Below, piece by piece: positions 63,025-64,000 of a stretch of DNA of 64,000 bases. The notes beneath the pieces are model-generated. The model did no database searches and had not been told where the DNA came from. It worked only from the letters and a program-made list of their open reading frames with translations. The position numbers were made by a program, and so were the translations under genes. Position 1 is the first letter of the stretch. Every line of letters begins with the position of its first letter. The DNA comes from Desulfobacteraceae bacterium (lineage in GTDB: Bacteria > Desulfobacterota > Desulfobacteria > Desulfobacterales > Desulfobacteraceae). The stretch lies in assembly GCA_016744295.1 (NCBI GenBank), contig JADGEQ010000010.1, positions 1 to 64,000 of the forward strand, in the 5' to 3' direction.

Positions 63025-64000
63025 CTATCCGAGGATATCATCAATTACTGAATCCAAAATTTCCTGGGTTAGATCAAGTTCTGTACCCATACTTGCCATT
63101 TCCAGCATGTTTTCTTCGGTCAGTTCAGGACTCATGAGAGAAAAAATTGGCTGGATACCGAAGATCATTGAAACAGCCTGGCGTCTTTCCCACCAGGTTT
63201 CGATCTGTTCAGATCCAAGACCTAGGTCATTGAAAATGGGTCCCACAGGACACCAGGGTGTAAATATTGCCTTGCCCGGCAGTGTTAATTTACCGCTGAT
63301 GGAATCAAAAGATCCTTCAATATCGGCAAGGCTTGTTTTTCCACTTAATTGGGCCACGGCCAAAGGATCAATTCCATACTTTGCACACGCTTTTAAGGCT
63401 CGGCCTGTATCACTGGCAGAAAGACCCAGACGTTTAAAACTCAAAAGCGCGTAAATATCAGATACCAAAACCCCTGGTTCCTCTTGTTTTGATTCTTCCA
63501 GCAGTTTAGGATCTTCATCAAGAAAAATGGCTGTATTGCTGGCATAGGGGGTAAAATAATCGGCACTATGGCGGTGGGTGACAGGATCGATCCATTCTTC
63601 GACACCCTCTTCTCCAAGGGCAGTCAACATCGGTGCCACCCCTTTCTTTTCAAGAAAACTGTTTTCTTTGATCTCTTTGAGTATTTCAAGGGATCGTTCA
63701 ACAAAATCTTCAGGTTCGGCAACTTCTATCATTCCCATTCCCCTGAAGGCCAACCCCTTAAGTTTTTTAGTCCCGAACAGCTTACCAAATCCAAACCGGT
63801 CTGGGCTGTTCCAGTGGTTAAAGCAAACTTGAGCATAATCAGATCCGTTTTCACCGGCACCACCTATCATCATGGTCTGAAGCAGGTCATCACCCACAAA
63901 GGTTCTAAGTGTATCCGTGGTTTCCCATACATTTTTTCCCCATAGGTCGGAAGCATCAGAGATATCTGCCACACCGTCATGAATCCATAAATATACAGGC
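63025..64000 (-). CDS. Aldehyde:ferredoxin oxidoreductase family protein, N terminus outside the window
   Basis: The frame is open to the window edge, so this is the C-terminal 325 or so residues of a protein of about 600. It has the AOR block RFGFGKLFGTKKLKGLAFRG, corresponding to the pterin-binding R-x-G-x-G-x-x-x-G-x-K-x-LK motif. CAKYGIDPLAVAQ is a shared helical block, and a cysteine in TPWCPVGP is a candidate fourth cluster ligand. AOR enzymes hold a tungsten or molybdenum bis-pterin and oxidise aldehydes to acids with ferredoxin. The exact substrate cannot be told from this part. Confidence 0.82.
   Translation of the reverse strand, partial: PVYLWIHDGVADISDASDLWGKNVWETTDTLRTFVGDDLLQTMMIGGAGENGSDYAQVCFNHWNSPDRFGFGKLFGTKKLKGLAFRGMGMIEVAEPEDFVERSLEILKEIKENSFLEKKGVAPMLTALGEEGVEEWIDPVTHRHSADYFTPYASNTAIFLDEDPKLLEESKQEEPGVLVSDIYALLSFKRLGLSASDTGRALKACAKYGIDPLAVAQLSGKTSLADIEGSFDSISGKLTLPGKAIFTPWCPVGPIFNDLGLGSEQIETWWERRQAVSMIFGIQPIFSLMSPELTEENMLEMASMGTELDLTQEILDSVIDDILG

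Overview
The window most resembles the chromosome of a sulfate-reducing deltaproteobacterium of the Desulfobacteraceae type. This is inferred from gene content, not from a marker gene: a multihaem cytochrome c / cytochrome b / HdrD-type Fe-S operon, a DUF39-ferredoxin homocysteine synthesis protein, a tungsten-type aldehyde:ferredoxin oxidoreductase, and several FAD/Fe-S fusion dehydrogenases. No rRNA, tRNA or CRISPR array was seen.

Layout. (1) 1-8.8 kb: AT-rich exopolysaccharide locus on the + strand (membrane acyltransferase, PssD/PssE-type split glycosyltransferase, Wzy/O-antigen-ligase-like protein, SGNH hydrolase, hexapeptide acyltransferase, large beta-helix protein) and a convergent membrane protein. 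(2) 9.1-13.6 kb: mobile and decayed DNA. An IS1634-like element with a broken transposase is itself interrupted by an intact IS5-family element; a DinJ-YafQ toxin-antitoxin pair and an rfbB fragment follow. (3) 13.6-31.7 kb: envelope genes, many of exosortase/PEP-CTERM type: cNMP-patatin protein, PEP-CTERM-associated acyltransferase, RND exporter, FAD oxidoreductase, two PEP-CTERM proteins each preceded by a sigma54-like promoter, a PrsT-like TPR lipoprotein, a LolA-like protein, an AMIN/beta-barrel outer-membrane protein, and a three-gene operon ending in an AAA+ ATPase fused to an OmpA peptidoglycan-binding domain. (4) 31.7-35.6 kb: a MotB/OmpA relic, an intact TviB-like UDP-sugar dehydrogenase, and a TviC/WbpP-like epimerase broken at its Rossmann loop and its catalytic tyrosine. 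(5) 35.7-40.8 kb: TetR regulator, SDR, ThDP enzyme, BASS transporter and SDR, a likely catabolic unit. (6) 40.9-50.9 kb: housekeeping genes: prfC, serC-serA with a D-2-hydroxyglutarate-dehydrogenase-type flavoprotein, rsmE, and a cNMP-binding protein. (7) 51-54.4 kb: corrinoid adenosyltransferase and a NarL-type two-component pair. (8) 54.4-64 kb, - strand: a redox operon (amidotransferase-like protein, hexahaem cytochrome, cytochrome b, heptahaem-NarI fusion, HdrD-like protein, CobW GTPase, DUF39 protein), then a partial aldehyde:ferredoxin oxidoreductase running off the window.

How the parts may work together. Regions 1, 3 and 4 look like one surface programme: polysaccharide synthesis, PEP-CTERM protein display and outer-membrane lipid or polymer traffic. 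The exosortase itself is not in the window. The most novel-looking unit is 28.1-31.7 kb: a degenerate GHKL-like protein, a membrane sensor with coiled coil and a possible RelE-fold tail, and an ExeA-like ATPase that spans the membrane and carries an OmpA domain. Region 8 looks like a transmembrane electron conduit between periplasmic cytochromes, menaquinone and a cytoplasmic disulfide or thiol partner.
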